From Ministeria vibrans ATCC 50519 (taxonomy: Eukaryota; Opisthokonta; Filasterea): a DNA stretch of 26,448 nt. Within the stretch, counting starts at the first letter, position 1. The number at the start of each line of letters is the position of its first letter. Where the stretch lies: positions 1 to 26,448 of the forward strand of contig CALSCP010001007.1 of the NCBI GenBank assembly GCA_943704425.1, read 5' to 3'. Of this stretch, positions 1 to 11,826 are shown one piece after another. A program made the translations under genes and the position numbers. The notes below the pieces were generated by a model. The model was given only the letters and a program-made list of their open reading frames with translations, was not told the origin of the DNA and ran no database searches.

Positions 1-102
<102 letters not shown>

Positions 103-135
103 TTATTATACTTCTGCCGATCATTTTGAAATGCC

Positions 136-141
136 TTTATT
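136..141 (-). terminator. poly(A) signal AATAAA of the propeller-like gene
   Basis: On the minus strand AATAAA lies about 32 nt past the stop codon at 173-175. Position and sequence fit a cleavage/polyadenylation signal, but no transcript end is available to confirm it. Confidence 0.5.
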
Positions 142-172
142 CGGTTACACAGTATAGGTGACATCAGATTAA

Positions 173-1759
173 TCAAGAATAAATGGAGAGGGTCGCGGAG
201 CCATCGACATGCCCAGCGACGAACAAACGATCGTTGGCTGTGCTTACAACAACGTCGCCAAAGGCGCTGTCGACGGCTGATGCGCCCGAGTCGATGACGA
301 GAGCCGCGCCAGAGCCATCGGAGGCAACGGGGAGAAGGAAGCCGCTAGATTGACCACTAAAGGACACGCCAAGGATTGCATTGGGGGCGTTCGAGTTGCC
401 AATGACAAAGACGCGCTCGTCGTCGTTCGACAGCGCCATGCTGAGGAAAGACAGAGGTGCGGTGCCATTGACATCGCGAAACACCACAGGGACCCCGCTG
501 TTCAGGCTCACTCGCATCAGCACTCCCGTCGAGTCCCATGCCTGAGCGCTGCCCCCTGTTGTTGGCGGTGGCGGCGGTCCCGACACGCCCGCGAGCCACA
601 GATACTCAGCCTGGGTCTCAACAACCAGTCGTGCGACGGAGCTCATCGACCCCACGTCTGAACGCCAGTCCCTCGATGGCGCCAGCGTCGACCACAGCCG
701 GTACTTTTCCAGGTAGCCTCGCTCGTAGCCCGTCAGTGTCGTCGTGTTGCTCAGACCTCCCAAGAATACAAAATTTGTGGTCGCCACAATGGACTACACA
801 ATAATTTTCGGTAGATAAATTAGTCAAAGTACAGAATGAACAATTGTGGGCTTGCTCGTTTTTTTCTTTTCTCTTTCTTTTGTTTGTACCTCTGCAAGAA
901 GAATGTCTTGTGATGGCACTGCGTGAAGTAGTACCCCATTACTGTCGAGTTCGACAAGGAAGACGGGGGCTGCATTGAGCTCGTTGATACCCGACACGAC
1001 CATGTAGACGCGGTTGGAGACTGGCCCGATCGCAATGGCTTTGCCAAAGTCGTTCATGGCAGTGCCTTGTGCGTAGGACCACAAGAAATCCCCCGTGCTG
1101 GCCGAGTAGCAGTCGACAAAGGCGTCGAGCCCCCCTTGGTTGGCCGTTCCGCCGTACGTTGCATTATTTGTGGTTCCAACGGTGCACACAAAGGTGCCGT
1201 CGTTGCTTACAGCCACGTCCTGCATGATCATGTTCACCGTAGGAATAAACACAACAACGTTCCAGACAATCGTCGTGGGCTGTGTGCTCGCATCAAGTCG
1301 CAGAAGCGTGCCGCCCGACGACAGAGAGATGGCGAATCCAGAGGAGACCATAAACAAATTGTCATTTCCGTCGCGCGCGAGTCCACGCGCAAACGACAGT
1401 TCGTTGGTCGCAATGGTGTCCGTTCGCACATGGACTTCGCCAGTCACGGTAGAAGTGCAGCAGGCCGTGATGCCGACGCTGAGCTCGTCAAGACGACTCT
1501 CGAGCAGCGACAAACGCTGCTCCATTTCTGCGGCTGTGAGAACGCGCGAACCGTTCACCAATACCTCGCTGGCATCCATGTGCGTAACATTCGCCGTGAA
1601 CACAAGGTCGCCGTCAACAGCGGCGCTAAGAGTCCAAACAAAGGGCGTGAGAAGCGGAGAAGCGCTCCGAAGCGGTTTTTACATTTCGGTGTCGAATTCG
1701 GAGGCCCAAGCGAGACCGCTGCACATCGTGACACTGAGAAGAATCAAAGATAAGTTCAT
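173..1759 (-). CDS. secreted beta-propeller-like (SBBP/YncE-type) protein
   Basis: Three exons on the minus strand: 1759-1683, 1625-890 and 793-173, with introns 1682-1626 (57 nt) and 889-794 (96 nt), giving 477 aa. The ATG at 1759 was chosen because the short first exon then encodes a clean signal peptide (Lys-poor hydrophobic stretch, likely cleaved near the AWA motif at residues 17-19), and the first splice joins in frame. Residues around 50-70 form a short heptad-like Leu/Glu segment. The rest is repeated blades with patterns such as ARGLARDGNDNLFMV, DVAVSNDGTFVCTVG and LSNDDERVFVIGN. These are typical of seven-bladed propeller repeat (SBBP) proteins, where each blade reports a 'function, place, value' strand set. 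Several NxS/T sites suggest glycosylation. No catalytic motif is visible. It is probably an extracellular or vacuolar binding protein; the exact function is unknown. Confidence 0.8.
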
Positions 1760-1769
1760 GGTCTTGTAG

Positions 1770-2384
1770 GGAACTAAATGAACTTGTAAAATCTAATTAA
1801 TAATCAATTTTTATATTATCATTATTATTATTATATTTTTGATATTCGATTCCTTAATAGGGATAGCAAACGGATTCCAAACAGAACCTGCTTTTTGCAT
1901 GGTTTCTAAGCTGCGAATACATCAACAAAAAAATGGAGACACCCAGCACCAGCCACGTTCTGGCTGCGCCTTATGTGACAAATTATCCTTAGTTTTGTCG
2001 TAAGGCAGGATACTCTGTATCTCAGGTGCCCCCCACAACACACAAGGGTGTTCGGTAGACGGATAATATTCATCGTGTGATATTTGAGGGTGTCTTTGTT
2101 TGGCAGGTTGCTGACTGTTGCTGTTACGGGCCTTGAGGCGCTGCTGTGACCTGTCGCCTGTGACCTGTGGCCTGTGGGACGGGATTGTGGTTGGGGGCCG
2201 CTCTATCTCCGTGTGGCGGTTGACTTTATAAATGATACCAGCGCAACCTCGAAACTAATCCACCAGACAGACAGCGAGCAAGCAAAGGCGGGCATCAGAC
2301 ACCAGTAGTAAACCATGACAGTGTACCCGCACGCATAGACTTGAAGACAACGAAAAAGATTTAAAATACATTGTACACTCTCGA
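1770..2384. other. intergenic region with no recognised gene
   Basis: This stretch separates two minus-strand genes and should hold the promoter of the propeller-like gene. It is AT-rich near 1790-1860, then has a GC-richer block near 2130-2200 with short direct repeats of the type CCTGT(C/G)(G/A)CCTGTG. A TATAAAT string lies near 2225 on the plus strand. I see no tRNA-like cloverleaf, no long ORF and no known structured RNA. Confidence 0.6.
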
Positions 2385-3154
2385 CTACTTCTTCTTGCTG
2401 TCCTTGTTTTCCTTCACTGGCATGACGGGCGCAACGACTCTGAGATCTTCAGTGAGTTCGGGTTTGCGAGGATTCTGGACAATAATGCCCATGCTATGGG
2501 CCGATCCAATGAGGTTCTACAGAGGCATCAGAGCCACACAGAAAGTAAGACACAGCATCAAAATGCATACATTCAAGAAGAATAGAAAAAGACAGTTTGC
2601 AAGAGACAAAAAGCAAAAGTACCTTGCACACATGTTCAAGCTCCTCCTTCTGCAATTTCTCGTCCATGCTTCGCTTCGCAACGGCAATCTCGTAGATGTC
2701 CTTGACGCTCAGCTCGGCGACCCACTGGAGTCGCGCCTCAGGCGATCCCTTGTCCAGGCCGGTGGCGTTCTTCAAGAACCACGACGTCGTAGGCCCCATT
2801 GTGGTGAACTCAAAGGTTCGATCTGGATTCACCTGCGCGCGTACGGGAGAAGGAGAGTGAGCGAGTGCGCACACGAAAACGATCGTCTCGCCGAAAAACA
2901 AAGAGGCACCACGACAGGCTCATCACACGAATAGAACAACGACACGCATGGCCCACCTTGACGCTGACTCTGATGGGCAAACTTTGCTTGAATGTTTTGG
3001 TGCGATCGTTGAACTGTTTGCAGAAGGCCATAATGTTGACGCCGCGTTGTCCCAGGGCCGGACCCAGCGGCGGCGATGGCGTCGCCTTGCCCGCTGGCAC
3101 GATCGCTCGGATATATGCAACCGCAGCCTTGGCGGCGGCGGCTTTCTTTGACAT
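2385..3154 (-). CDS. MRPL11: mitochondrial large-subunit ribosomal protein L11 (uL11m)
   Basis: Three exons on the minus strand: 3154-2957, 2832-2623 and 2516-2385. Introns are 2956-2833 and 2622-2517, both phase 0. The product is 179 aa. The N-terminal part carries the uL11 hallmark [20 protein letters not shown] at residues 21-40, then FCKQFNDRT. The second exon encodes NPDRTFEF and the [12 protein letters not shown] segment. The third holds the RNA-binding helix with [11 protein letters not shown]. This is the bacterial/mitochondrial form, close in layout to animal MRPL11, and not the cytosolic RPL12 type. uL11 binds 23S-like rRNA at the GTPase-associated centre and touches elongation factors. 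No strong mitochondrial presequence precedes the domain, so import probably uses an internal or uncleaved signal. It lies head to head with the F-box gene. Confidence 0.95.
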
Positions 3155-3299
3155 TCGAGGAAGGAATAAAAAAAAGTAATAATAATAATTATTATTATTA
3201 TTATTATTATTATTATTTATTTTGTCAAACTGAAACTCAAATCGGACGTAACCTCTCCAACTTAGTCCAACAACTTTAAATACTTCATTTCTTACTTTC
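3155..3299. promoter_or_regulatory. shared divergent promoter region with an (AAT/ATT)n tract
   Basis: Only 145 bp separate the start codons of MRPL11 (minus) and the F-box/ankyrin gene (plus), so a bidirectional promoter is likely. The spacer contains a trinucleotide tract at about 3178-3220 that switches from AAT to ATT and can fold on itself. No defined TATA box is apparent. Confidence 0.5.
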
Positions 3300-5177
3300 A
3301 TGCTCCCGTACGATGTATGGGTACACATATTCTGCTATTGCGACCCGGTGACTGTGGTGCGCTTGCGCTGGGCGTCGTTGAGTTTGTATTTGAGCACGAG
3401 CACTGACGGGTGGCTTTCGCACCTGCAACTCGTTGACGACGACTACGAGGACCGCGGTGACGAGGACAGCGAGAAGTACTTCACCTTGCTGTTACGCCTC
3501 GGCGAAGAGCTGTTCGTGCGCCAACGCCTTGGCGCTCGTTGTTTGGAGCTGCTGCTACGCTGCACCACGTCAACGGCCTGGCGCCGTCTGCGCTACCACG
3601 GACCCCTACGCCACCTGCGCGATCCCCAACTCATGTTCTGGATTGCCATCATGGACGACTACCCCCGCGTGTGCGAGCTCTTCCTCAGACGCCCCGGTGT
3701 CAGCGCCCACTGCCCTTTCCCCTTTTTGAAACGATCCATCTCCAACGGCCCGCGGTATTATATATCAACTCTCTTCTCTCTCTCTGTCACTTTGTTTCTC
3801 TATCAATATGGTTTTCATCACTCTGTTAATCACTGTGCTTCTCTCTTCCTTCTCTTTATCACTTGTTTTCTCTCTCTGTCTCTCTCTATCACTTTGTTTC
3901 TTTCGCCCTCCTTTCTCTTTCTCTCTCTCTTTCACTTTGTTTCTTTCTCCCTCCTTTTTCTTTCTCTCTCTTTCTCTATATTGCACTCAGTCACTTACGT
4001 ACTACTTTGTATTTTGTTTTGTAGATTCCTGTTTCAACACTACATTTCAGACTTCTTTCAACACCATGGCAAGGTGACGTACGAGTCGTTTGCTCTCACT
4101 CTTGCCGCCGCGTTTAATCGACTCGAAATTGTCAAGTTGCTGCTGCAAGATCCGTCCGTTGACCCGTCAAGCGAGGAATCGGGAGCATTTTGCTCGGCTG
4201 CCTACTACGGACGTGTAGAAATCACCGAGTTGCTCATGCGCCACCCACTTGTCGACCCCACGGCAAACGACAACATCAGCATTCGCAGTGCCTCTCTCAA
4301 TGGCGACGTAGGTATTGTTGCTGTGCTCTTGCGCGATCCGCGTGTCGATCCAGCCGCCTTCAACAACGCAGCCATTGTGGACGCGTGCACTGAGGGACAC
4401 GTTGAAGTGGTGCGATTGCTCATCTCCGACGTGCGTGTCAATCCCAGTGCGCGTCGCAACTTGGCCTTGCGACGCGCCTGTCGCCTGGGCAATGCCGAAA
4501 TTGTATCGTTGCTGCTTTCCCATCCGTCGATGAACCCGGCCGAGTACAACAAACAGGTGGTGCTCACAGATGCTATTTCGTCGGGATCACTCGACACGCT
4601 GCGTGTGCTGCTGCGCGATCCGCGCATCGACGCAAGTACTAACGACAACGTTGCCGTTGTCGAGGCATGCTTGCACAACGAACCCGACATGCTTGCAGTC
4701 TTGCTCGACGTGGAGGGAGTCGATGCCAACGTACGCAATGGACGTGCTCTTCACACGGCAATCCGCGCCGACTTCACGGAAGTGGTGCGCATTCTGCTAC
4801 GCAAGTCGACGCTCGATCCACGCACCGCACACGACTCTATTGTGGACGCCAGTCGCAAGAACCAATATGAAATGATTCAACTGATCCTCGAAGATGGTCG
4901 CTACGACCCATCGAGCGACGGAAGCCACGTACTGCGCACCGCCAGCAAAGCAGGCGCAACAGATGTTGTGCGGCTGCTCCTGGCAGACGGTCGCGCGGAC
5001 CCAAGTTCGCGCGACAGTCTGGCCCTGCGCAACGCCTGCAAGAATGGCCAACTGGCGGTCGTCGCGGCCCTTATTGCCGACAAGCGCCTCAATCCCCGTT
5101 CCCACCGCGTTGCTCTTCGTTATGCGCAAGAACAGGGTCATCGCGACATCGAGACGATCCTCAACTCTCTCTTTTAG
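3300..5177 (+). CDS. F-box-like plus ankyrin-repeat protein
   Basis: Two exons, 3300-3754 and 4025-5177, giving 535 aa. The N-terminus ([20 protein letters not shown]) matches the pattern of an F-box helix pair, the part that binds Skp1 in SCF ubiquitin ligases. From about residue 165 to the end I count roughly 12 ankyrin-type repeats with the pattern 'A..GH.EVVRLLL.DPRVDP' and a signature VDPS turn. These would form the substrate-binding solenoid. The likely role is substrate selection in an SCF complex. The 270-nt intron (3755-4024) is a multiple of three and has no stop in frame, so an intron-retained message would also be translated, inserting a very hydrophobic Ser/Leu/Phe-rich stretch. 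I prefer splicing because the segment is a CT-rich minisatellite flanked by good GT and TTTTGTAG signals. Partner and target are unknown. Confidence 0.85.
   Translation: MLPYDVWVHIFCYCDPVTVVRLRWASLSLYLSTSTDGWLSHLQLVDDDYEDRGDEDSEKYFTLLLRLGEELFVRQRLGARCLELLLRCTTSTAWRRLRYHGPLRHLRDPQLMFWIAIMDDYPRVCELFLRRPGVSAHCPFPFLKRSISNGPRYYISTLFSLSVTLFLYQYGFHHSVNHCASLFLLFITCFLSLSLSITLFLSPSFLFLSLFHFVSFSLLFLSLSFSILHSVTYVLLCILFCRFLFQHYISDFFQHHGKVTYESFALTLAAAFNRLEIVKLLLQDPSVDPSSEESGAFCSAAYYGRVEITELLMRHPLVDPTANDNISIRSASLNGDVGIVAVLLRDPRVDPAAFNNAAIVDACTEGHVEVVRLLISDVRVNPSARRNLALRRACRLGNAEIVSLLLSHPSMNPAEYNKQVVLTDAISSGSLDTLRVLLRDPRIDASTNDNVAVVEACLHNEPDMLAVLLDVEGVDANVRNGRALHTAIRADFTEVVRILLRKSTLDPRTAHDSIVDASRKNQYEMIQLILEDGRYDPSSDGSHVLRTASKAGATDVVRLLLADGRADPSSRDSLALRNACKNGQLAVVAALIADKRLNPRSHRVALRYAQEQGHRDIETILNSLF
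3770..4000 (+). repeat. intronic CT-rich minisatellite, core TCACTTTGTTTCT
   Basis: Degenerate tandem units built from CTCTCT(A/G)TCACTTTGTTTCT fill most of the intron of the F-box/ankyrin gene. The same core is found in 12 copies in the PH-domain gene intron at the right edge (26177-26448). Confidence 0.85.
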
Positions 5178-5398
5178 CAATACCAACAAAAAGGTGTATC
5201 ATGGAGATGGTGTACACTAATGCTCTACGACAATGACTGTCACTGCGAATCATGCCGGTCACTTTGTCACATGCTGTCTTATCCGAACCCGAAAAGTAAC
5301 ACGCAACAATATTAAAATTAATAATAATTATTAATGATATTAATTTTTTGATAATTATTTGTGTTAAAGAAAGAACAAAAAATAATGCATTAAGTGAA
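5178..5398. other. convergent intergenic spacer, AT-rich
   Basis: A 221-bp spacer between the stop codons of the F-box/ankyrin gene and the polytopic membrane protein. It includes an AT-rich stretch with (TAA)-like motifs near 5310-5360, presumably shared 3' untranslated sequence. I see nothing coding in it. Confidence 0.6.
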
Positions 5399-7261
5399 TT
5401 ATGTTTGAATGAGAGGCAGCAGGAGATGAATAAAGTAGCCGACACTGATGATGCGGAAATCGATGGTGGCGGCCATTAGTACGCCAAAAGCTTGCGCTGC
5501 ATAATCGTTTGTCTTTGCTGGCTCAATTATGTCAATGAGAAGCCACACAATGTTGTACGCCAATAGATACCAAAGAATCCACAGGTTGGAGATGTGCTCG
5601 CGCCACTTTGTCGCACAAATGACGACCAACACCTACATTGCGTGTGTTTCATGTTTCGTACGTGAGTGAGCAATTGCTACCTGAACAATGCAGCTGCAGG
5701 TCGTGAAGACGGCCGACGCCACAATGATAAAGTTTTGGTCTTCCTGCTGTGCACAAAGATAGAACACATTAAGTGTCCCCTGAGAGCCAATGGAACAGGT
5801 CAGTAGGTCTTCTTCTTCTTTTTTTTTTGTGCACTTACGGCGACAAAGGCAAAGAAGCTGTAAAGGACAATCTTGAGAATGTCGATGGTGGAGAGCGTTG
5901 AGTGATCCTCGACGGGCGCCTGCACATGCGTGCCTGTGTGTGCGTCTATGGCGTCGTGCGGTGGCGGTGGCGGTGGCGGTGGCGGTGGCGGCAGCGGTGG
6001 CGGCAGCGGTGGCGGCAGTGGTGGCGGGGTCCCTTCTGCGACAGTAGGCTCGACAGTGGCAAGCGGGGAGTGAGAAACCGCTGCTGCTTCTGCGACTGCG
6101 GTGGAAGCATCGATGGAAGATTGTGTGTGAAGGAGGGGCGAGTCTTCGCCTGTGTCCACATGAGCTGCCGGCGTGATGGCAACAGACGAAATCTTGAAGC
6201 ACTTGCGCACGACCGACGTAACCCACAGCACACTGATGACTAGTTCGCCCAGCTCTGCAAGCAGAATAAAGATTCCCCACAGCGGTGACAAGTGTGAGGG
6301 CGAGGCGTTGAGCAGAGAGTACAGCACAAGGTAGGAAACGCCGCTCAGAGCTGCACAAACAGCCGACGGCAGCGCCTGCAAGTGTTGGGCAGCGTCCGCC
6401 TAAATATGGATATAGATCAGTCGCAACATGAACACACAATGAGGCGCGTACGTAATGGTGGCGCTGGTGCGTTACTGGACGCACTTGGTGCGGGTAGAGC
6501 CGGTACAGAGCGTAGCCGGAGAACAAAAAGCAATGCAAATGGAAGTCGATGACCAGTGCAAGCAGCAGGTTGGCCACCACGTCGCCCGAGTCGAAGGCGT
6601 TTGTGTGCCAATCTTTTACTGCATTGAAAATCATCAGCACGAAATTGAGAAGCAGGATAAAGGAAATCAACAGACGGCCATAGTTGTGCGACGACGTTGT
6701 CGACACTGCCTTCACTGTGTGGAAATAGCGCAGAATCGACGTTTGGATGGCGCAGAAGAAGGCGAGAAAGAAAAAGGCTAGGGCCATGGCGTACTTGGCG
6801 TCGCACTGTTCGCTCGGCACTGCATCGGCAAGGTCGAACGCGGTGGCGTTGGTGATGACGTCCATAGTGATGTTTTTCACGGCGTGGCAGGAGGCGTCGA
6901 GGCCGCCCGGCATGATGCTGTCGAAAAAGCGGAGCAGATAGAACACAAAGGCGCCTGGGAGGAACATCAGACATGTCATTGTGAACTCAAAGCCAAGCGG
7001 GATGTCTGTGCGGCGCGTCACGGTTGGAAGGCCGCCGTGGCCAAACACCTGCGACCGCCGGGACCACACGCCATACATGGCAGTGGTGCAGGAGAGCGCC
7101 ATGCACACAAACACGCTAAATGCGATCTGGCTCGCGCTGTTGCCCTCAAAATTGCCGTTCAGCGTGGCCACCAGCACCATGAGAACCGTGCCAATAAGCA
7201 GCAGGCTTTCAAAGATCGCTAGCACCCAAGCTTTTTGCAGAGAGCTACGAACAAAAAACAT
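5399..7261 (-). CDS. polytopic membrane protein (about 12 TM) with polyproline loop
   Basis: Four exons on the minus strand: 7261-6452, 6399-5839, 5779-5681 and 5632-5399. The introns (52, 59 and 48 nt) are all phase 0, and the product is 567 aa. I see about 12 hydrophobic segments, six before residue 270 and six after. A loop near residues 115-155 has two Cys and two NxT sites (NIT, NAT), so it is probably lumenal. Residues 335-440 form a long polar loop with an acidic dileucine signal (EDSPLL, about 355-360) and a polyproline run (about 395-417), which could bind profilin, SH3 or EVH1 domains. I do not recognise the family; it could be a transporter or a receptor-like protein. A splice-acceptor-like TTTGTTCGTAG at 7255-7245 leaves open an upstream first exon, so the N-terminus is the least certain part. 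Confidence 0.8.
5960..6029 (+). repeat. coding GGTGGC repeat encoding polyproline
   Basis: The plus strand reads as tandem GGTGGCGGT-type units; on the coding minus strand these give the Pro-rich run of the polytopic membrane protein. Length variation here would change the polyproline loop without shifting frame when whole triplets are gained or lost. Confidence 0.9.
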
Positions 7262-8604
7262 ACGAACTCGCGATTAAAAACACAAACCAGAGATAGGTGG
7301 AGAAGCGAAAGACCTTGTGCTATGGTGAGTGCATGGAGCACAGGGAAAACGTGCCTTTGCCAAAGCACAACAGTTCGATTATCACACACACAATCCGCAT
7401 AATAATAAAAATAATCGTTGCAAAAAAAATTGTTGCAAAATAATGCGAATAAAAATTATAATTATTATTATTATTTCTTGCGGTCGCTAAATTGCCGATA
7501 GAGACGTGAAGGGATGGAGCACATGTGTGCATGGTGTATACTACTAGTAAGCACTCAAAGCACTAAGTAGTATATGCGTAGTAGGAGAGAGAGAGAAGAC
7601 GTAGTCACTCACAGTGGGACTTTGAAGGAAAACGCGGACGAAATTTTTTTCGCTGAGATATCCCAACTCAGTGCTCACAAAGATCAAATTGCAAGCGCAG
7701 CATGAACCGACATTGGCCATGGACTTTGCGTTGTCTAATGCATCATTCTATTGGACCATTCGGGCCTTAATGTTGCGAAAAAACAAACAAACAAACAATG
7801 CATCTCACCACATCATGTTGCTTTGGTGCACTCTCGGCGGCGTCGACTTCACAATGCGCCAGGGCAGAAACAGTCGTTGCAGACAAGGATCCGGATGGAA
7901 AGGCAAAAAAAAAAGTAATGATTTAGCTTTACAATCGGGACTGATGTTGACAAATGACTTCGTCTTTTTTCTCCCGCATTTTCTTGCAGGAAATCACAAA
8001 TTCCTCTTCGACTTCTCATTATGTCCCTCCCAGGCTACGGCGTATCGCGTCACTTGTATGACCATAAGCCAACCTGTCTTCGCCCCCTCTGGATGCTCCT
8101 GTAGCTTAGAAAGTGGTCCTGAGCTGTTTGTGTTGTCGCTTTTCGTTTTTGATTGATATTTCTTCTAGTCTCTTCACTCTTTTTCCATAATTTTTCAGTC
8201 CCCATGATTAGTCTTTGGTAGGCCTAATAGGTTGTTGTGTCGTTGGTGGTGTGGTTGTAACTTGTCAAGGCTGCGTCTGTCGCGAGTCGCCAGTCCCGAC
8301 CGGAGTTTAATTTGGGGGGACGAACACAATAATAATAATTCTAAGCATGCAAAAATTTGCAGTTTTCGACTGAGTCGACTTTATTCGACTTCTTTCTTTT
8401 CATTGACTCAGTGTTCACCACCCCCCTCCCCAGTCTCCACTTGAGTAAGTGGGTGACTTGACTCACTTGAGTGGTTGAGTCGCTTTACATTTGGGGAAAT
8501 TTAAAAATACGAAAAGGGTCTTTATAATAATTATTCATCATGAATAATTAAAATTTAATATGTTGTATTCTTCTAAATTCATATTCGTCACTATTTAATG
8601 ATAA
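7262..8604. other. gene-poor 1.3-kb region with weak spliced-ORF signals
   Basis: No recognisable gene is present. One weak plus-strand candidate starts at the ATG near 7798 (MHLTTSCCFGALSAAS...), reaches an A10-GTAATG donor at 7915 and resumes after a good acceptor (CATTTTCTTGCAG, ending 7989). It stays open for 23 more codons. The 62-aa product matches nothing I know. There are CT-rich and (AAT)n stretches but no tRNA or known RNA. The right end should contain the promoter of the double oxidase. Confidence 0.5.
8404..8465 (+). promoter_or_regulatory. pair of perfect TGACTCA (AP-1/Gcn4-type) sites
   Basis: TGACTCA occurs at 8404-8410 and 8459-8465, with related GAGTCG/GAGTAA half-sites between and around them, about 140-200 bp upstream of the double oxidase start codon. 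This heptamer is the consensus for bZIP factors of the Gcn4/AP-1 class. Binding is inferred from sequence only. Confidence 0.4.
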
Positions 8605-11600
8605 ATGCATTGCGCTCTTGCCGCTCTACAGTGCACTACGCTTTACTGAGCATTGGGTCCGTTGGATATAATATGAGTTGATGTAGGTTGACGTGCCTTG
8701 TTCTGGTATCACCCTCCGTCGCCTTGTGGCCCGATGACAACACCTTCAACGACACCATGCTCAAAGATGTCATGGCCAATGGCCTGCCGCCCTGTGGCGA
8801 CGCGGCTGCCCCGTGCAAGCACTTTGTCGTCGTTGGAGGAGGCATTGCCGGCCTGACCTTTTCAACGTTCGCCACTGAAGCAGGACACAACGCCACGCTG
8901 CTCGAGGCAAGCGACCGAGTCGGTGGCCGAGTGCTCACCGGAACGTATGCCGTGGTGAATCTGGGGGCCATGCGCATCCCTACGACGCAGACACTCGTTC
9001 TTCAACTAGTGCGCCAGTGTCATCTCTCGACCATCCCCTTTGTGGAGTACAACAAGAACACACCCGTATTCGTCAATGGCGTCCTCACAACGGCACAGCA
9101 GGCCAACGACAATCCAGACGCATTTGGATTCGAAGTGAACGAGTCGGAGAAGGGCATGACGGCGGCCGAGCTGTGGAACCGTGCTCTCGCTCCCGTTCTG
9201 GACTACGTCGCCACGCACGACTGGGCCAGCGAAGTGGTCCCCAAGTACGATCGATTCACTGTCAAGGAGTATCTTGTGTCGACCGGGATGAGCGTGGGAG
9301 CCATCGACATGATTGGTGTCTTCCTCAATGAGGAGACGAACTTTCAGACGGCGTTCCTCGAGGCGGTGCGCGACCAAATCCACATCTCGGACACAACCAA
9401 GTTTGTCACAATTGTGGGCGGTACCGAGAAGCTCACGCAGTGTCTTCTTGAGCGTGCTGTAAATGCACCGGCTGGACGCTTTCGCCTGATCCTCAATGCG
9501 CGCGTCACAGACCACCGTGTCGCGCGCGACGGTCGCGCGCAGGAGACGTACGTCGACTCGCAGACTGGAGAACATGTCCTTGTGGAAGGAGATGCTGCCG
9601 TGTTTACCGTCACCGCCAATGCTGCCCAACTCATCCGGTTTCCCAACGAGCCTGGTATGCAACACGCACTCAAACGCGGCCTCAATGTCTAGCAAGTCGA
9701 CAATGCATTATATTTGGTTGTCGTCTTTTTAATTATTTGTTTTGATCCTTCAAATTTTAGAATGGACCGAGAAGCGACGAGCGTGGCGGCAGGTGCACTA
9801 TGATTGTGCTTCCAAAGTATTCCTCTGCTTCAAACGACAGTGGTGGTTCGACTTGGGGATCTACGGTGGTCGTGCGATCACCGACTTGCCTGTGCGCTTT
9901 GTCTATTACCCGTCCAACAACCTCGACATGTGTGTTCTCGCGACGTACACATGGAGCCAAGACTCCATGTTGTGGAGTGGACTCACCGATGGCGAAGCAA
10001 TTGACCTTGCACTACGCAACCTTCAAGACCTTCACCCAACGGTGAATGTGCGCGAAGCTTGGAATGACACGGCCCTGCATGAGCACTCCGCCATCAAGCA
10101 CTGGTGTTCCGACCCGTACGCTCTGGGTGCCTTTGTACTATTCACGCCGTACCAAGAGCGCGATTTGAGCCGTGAGCTTGCCACCCCAGTGCCACCGGCC
10201 TTTTTTGCGGGCGAGGCGATGGATAGCGACAACCACGGATGGATGTTGTCATCGCTGCGCTCCGCCTTGCAACTTGTCACGCTGGTTACACAACCCCGAC
10301 AGCCCTACGACATTGCCATTGTCGGTGGCGGGCTCCTTGGTCTGTCCACCGCTGTCAACGCCGCCATGGCAGGCAAAATAGTGGTTGTTGTGGAACAGTT
10401 TGGCTTTGAGAATGCCAATGGGAGTTCGTCTGCCGACACGCGCCAATTTCGGCAAATGGTACACAATATTAAAAATATAATAATAATAATAATAATTATT
10501 ATTATTATTTTTATTATTGTATATCTAATGTCTCTTACTGACCTGACCCTCTTGATTTTATTTATCGGTCACTCCCTTTTTTTGGGTGTAGTACTCGGAA
10601 ACGTACCTTGCACGTGCGGCAGGGTTGGCGTATCCAATGTGGCGAGAACTGGAGCGCCAGGCGGGTGTGGCGCGTGGAACGCTGCTCAACACCGACACGG
10701 GTTACTTGTTCCTTGGTCGCGGGGAAGACGGCATGACTGTTGAAGGGAGTATGCAGGCGATTCGCAAGACGTGTGAGGTGCTTCAGCAAAACTGCGAGTA
10801 TCTCAATGGGCAGCAAATGATGGAACGCTTTCCCTTTTCCAACCTTTCATCATCCTACTCGGGTCTCTACCACCAAGAGAGCGGCTACATCAACCTGGAG
10901 GAGACTCTCAATGAGCTTTTGAAGTTGGCTCGACAGTTTGGCGTGCATTTGCGCCCGTTCGAGCAGATGCTGGATGTGTCCGCACCCCAAACAGATGGTT
11001 CGAGTTTTGGTGGCGGTGACTCGAGCGCAGCAGCAGCGGAGGTGTTTACACTGACGACGACGCGAGGGCAAATCCGCTCGCTTAGCATTGTTGCTGCCCC
11101 GGGAGCCTACGTAAACGACGTGCTACCGCGCATCCACCCGCAGCTGCACGTCGAGTCGACTGTGTGGGAGCTGCCATACACATTTATGAATGCCATCAAC
11201 GACACGCTTGCCAGCACTCTGCCCACCTGGTTTGCCTTTGACGGACCGTCGCTCTTCTATGGATTTCCCATGAATGTTACCGCGAGCGATCGCTCGCCCG
11301 AGCGACGTGGTCGTGTCAAGATAGTACCCGACTTTCTCGGCCCAACCAATCCGGCATTTTCGGACCCATCTCAGCGAACACACATCCCCGATGCGTCTGT
11401 ACTTGATAAGACTCTATCGTGGGCGACGCAGCACGCATCTCGGTTTGCAGCAGCACCACTGACGGTCAACAAGGATATGTGTCTGATTAACTTTGTCGGC
11501 GACTACACCAAGGACGGGGCGGGCTTCTTGCTGTCGCACCCGCCAGCATTTGTTCCTGGTAGCGAACGCATTGTCCTTATTAGTGGTGGTTGGGCCGCCA

Positions 11601-11783
11601 AGTTTGCGCCCCTCTGGGGAGCGATGGCAGCGCGTCTTGCGTTTGGCGAGCCTTTGGAGGAGGAATGGAAGGCAGTGCTGTCGCACCTTTCCATTAACCG
11701 TCCAGGGGTTCTCTCCGGTATGCAGTGTGTATACTATTATTATTAAATTTTTATTATTGTTATTATTATTATTATTGTTAGTA

Positions 11784-11826
<43 letters not shown>

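Noticed and set aside
1067-1769. Plus-strand ORFs of 209-228 aa opposite the propeller-like gene
   Set aside because: They are antisense shadows. The minus strand has a signal peptide, in-phase splicing and propeller repeats.
3300-5177. Viral origin for the F-box/ankyrin gene
   Set aside because: Giant viruses of amoebae carry similar domain pairs, but this gene has an intron and the same codon use as its neighbours, and no other viral gene is nearby.
7320-7532. Possible upstream exon of the polytopic membrane protein
   Set aside because: An acceptor-like TTTGTTCGTAG exists at 7255-7245, but no upstream exon with a matching phase and a good donor could be shown; the ATG at 7261 gives a normal N-terminus.
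7671-8156. 161-aa plus-strand ORF
   Set aside because: It begins in AT-rich sequence, reads through a likely intron and shows no domain. Only a smaller spliced candidate deserves a test.
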